64,000 bases of DNA from assembly GCF_029028005.1 (NCBI RefSeq), contig NZ_JAOTPO010000001.1, forward strand, positions 186,001-250,000, in the 5' to 3' direction. The translations under genes and the position numbers were made by a program. Positions 63,785-64,000 of the stretch are shown here, one piece after another. Origin of the DNA: Alkalihalobacterium chitinilyticum. Its GTDB lineage: Bacteria > Bacillota > Bacilli > Bacillales > Bacillaceae_F. Under the pieces are notes generated by a model. That model worked only from the letters and a program-made list of their open reading frames with translations, was not told where the DNA came from and ran no database searches. Position 1 is the stretch's first letter. Each line of letters begins with the position of its first letter.

Positions 63785-63812
63785 AAAAAAACACTAACCG
63801 GAGTTAGTGTTA
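63785..63812 (-). terminator. Intrinsic terminator of spmB
   Basis: AACACTAAC / GTTAGTGTT stem with a four-base loop and T6 run on the minus strand, 12 bases past the spmB stop. Confidence 0.85.
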
Positions 63813-63823
63813 ATAATAAAGTT

Positions 63824-64000
63824 TACGGTCCAAACACTAATGTAACGATAACAATAGAAGCAATAATACCAACTATATCTGCTAAAAGCCCAACTTTTAA
63901 AGCATCACCCATTTTCTTAATCCCGACTGCTCCAAAATAAACGGTTAACACATACAATGTCGTGTCTGTACTTCCTTGCATCGTGGAGGCTAGTCTACCT
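63824..64000 (-). CDS. spmB: Spore maturation protein B, C-terminal end (cut by window edge)
   Basis: The last 58 residues are present: ASTMQGSTDTTLYVLTVYFG, AVGIKKMGDALKVGLLADI and GIIASIVIVTLVFGP, a membrane segment. This matches the C-terminus of nucleoside-transporter-like SpmB, which with SpmA helps spore-core dehydration. The order spmB-rluB-resA is the same as in B. subtilis. Confidence 0.9.

Overview
The window comes from an endospore-forming Firmicute of the family Bacillaceae. The evidence is the many spore genes (sleB-ypeB, a gerA-type receptor operon, spmB), strong GGAGG ribosome binding sites, TTG/GTG starts, moderately low GC, and long collinearity with the Bacillus subtilis spmB-rluB-resABCDE ... 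fer-ypbB-recQ-ypbD ... mecB ... gudB-bdr-prsW-sleB-ypeB-motI-cmk-rpsA-fni region. Almost everything is on the minus strand, so the biological order runs from 64 kb down to 1. Species-level placement is not possible from sequence reading alone.

Region by region, in the direction of transcription. 64.0-56.5 kb: spmB (partial), rluB, then resA-resB-resC (cytochrome c maturation) and resD-resE (redox two-component system). 56.5-55.0 kb: a promoter with two Fur boxes driving a frameshifted beta-propeller-like gene (ykuO-like) and a flavodoxin. 55.0-44.5 kb: a cobalamin riboswitch followed by a tightly overlapping B12 uptake/salvage operon: btuF, btuC, a btuD-cbiZ fusion, cbiB, cobD, cobU, cobQ, cobS, cobC, a second CobU-like protein and cobO. 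44.3-36.9 kb: a spore/cell-wall block: VanW-like protein, gerA/gerB/gerC, an M23-LysM endopeptidase and an M14-LysM peptidase, some with sigma-G-like promoters; then a FadR-type regulator. 35.7-31.2 kb: fer, ypbB-recQ-ypbD, ypbE-like and ypbF-like genes. 31.2-26.0 kb: small accessory genes, including a CcpA-box-controlled 76-residue protein, a frameshifted membrane peptide, YhfH, a PrmA paralogue and an ECF sigma/anti-sigma pair. 26-21 kb: malic enzyme, a YpbG phosphoesterase, a B12-binding MerR regulator with the CarH/LitR light-sensor motif, and mecB. 21.4-21.0 kb: a dispersed repeat in two copies. 21-14.5 kb: ddl, a plus-strand hydrolase, gudB, bdr, ansA, prsW and a small zinc ribbon. 14.4-6.5 kb: a SAM-I riboswitch and the metI-metC-yitJ-metH operon, lying between prsW and sleB. 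6.3-1: sleB-ypeB, motI, cmk-plsC-rpsA, fni (partial).

Functionally, cobalamin links three parts of the window: the salvage operon makes it, MetH uses methylcobalamin under SAM control, and the MerR protein probably senses adenosylcobalamin and light. A second theme is spore germination and cortex lysis. No CRISPR array, prophage, transposase, tRNA or rRNA was recognised. No clear new multi-gene system was found. The most unusual items are the light-sensor regulator, the small Sm-like protein with a cre box, and three genes each broken by a single-base change in an A/T run.
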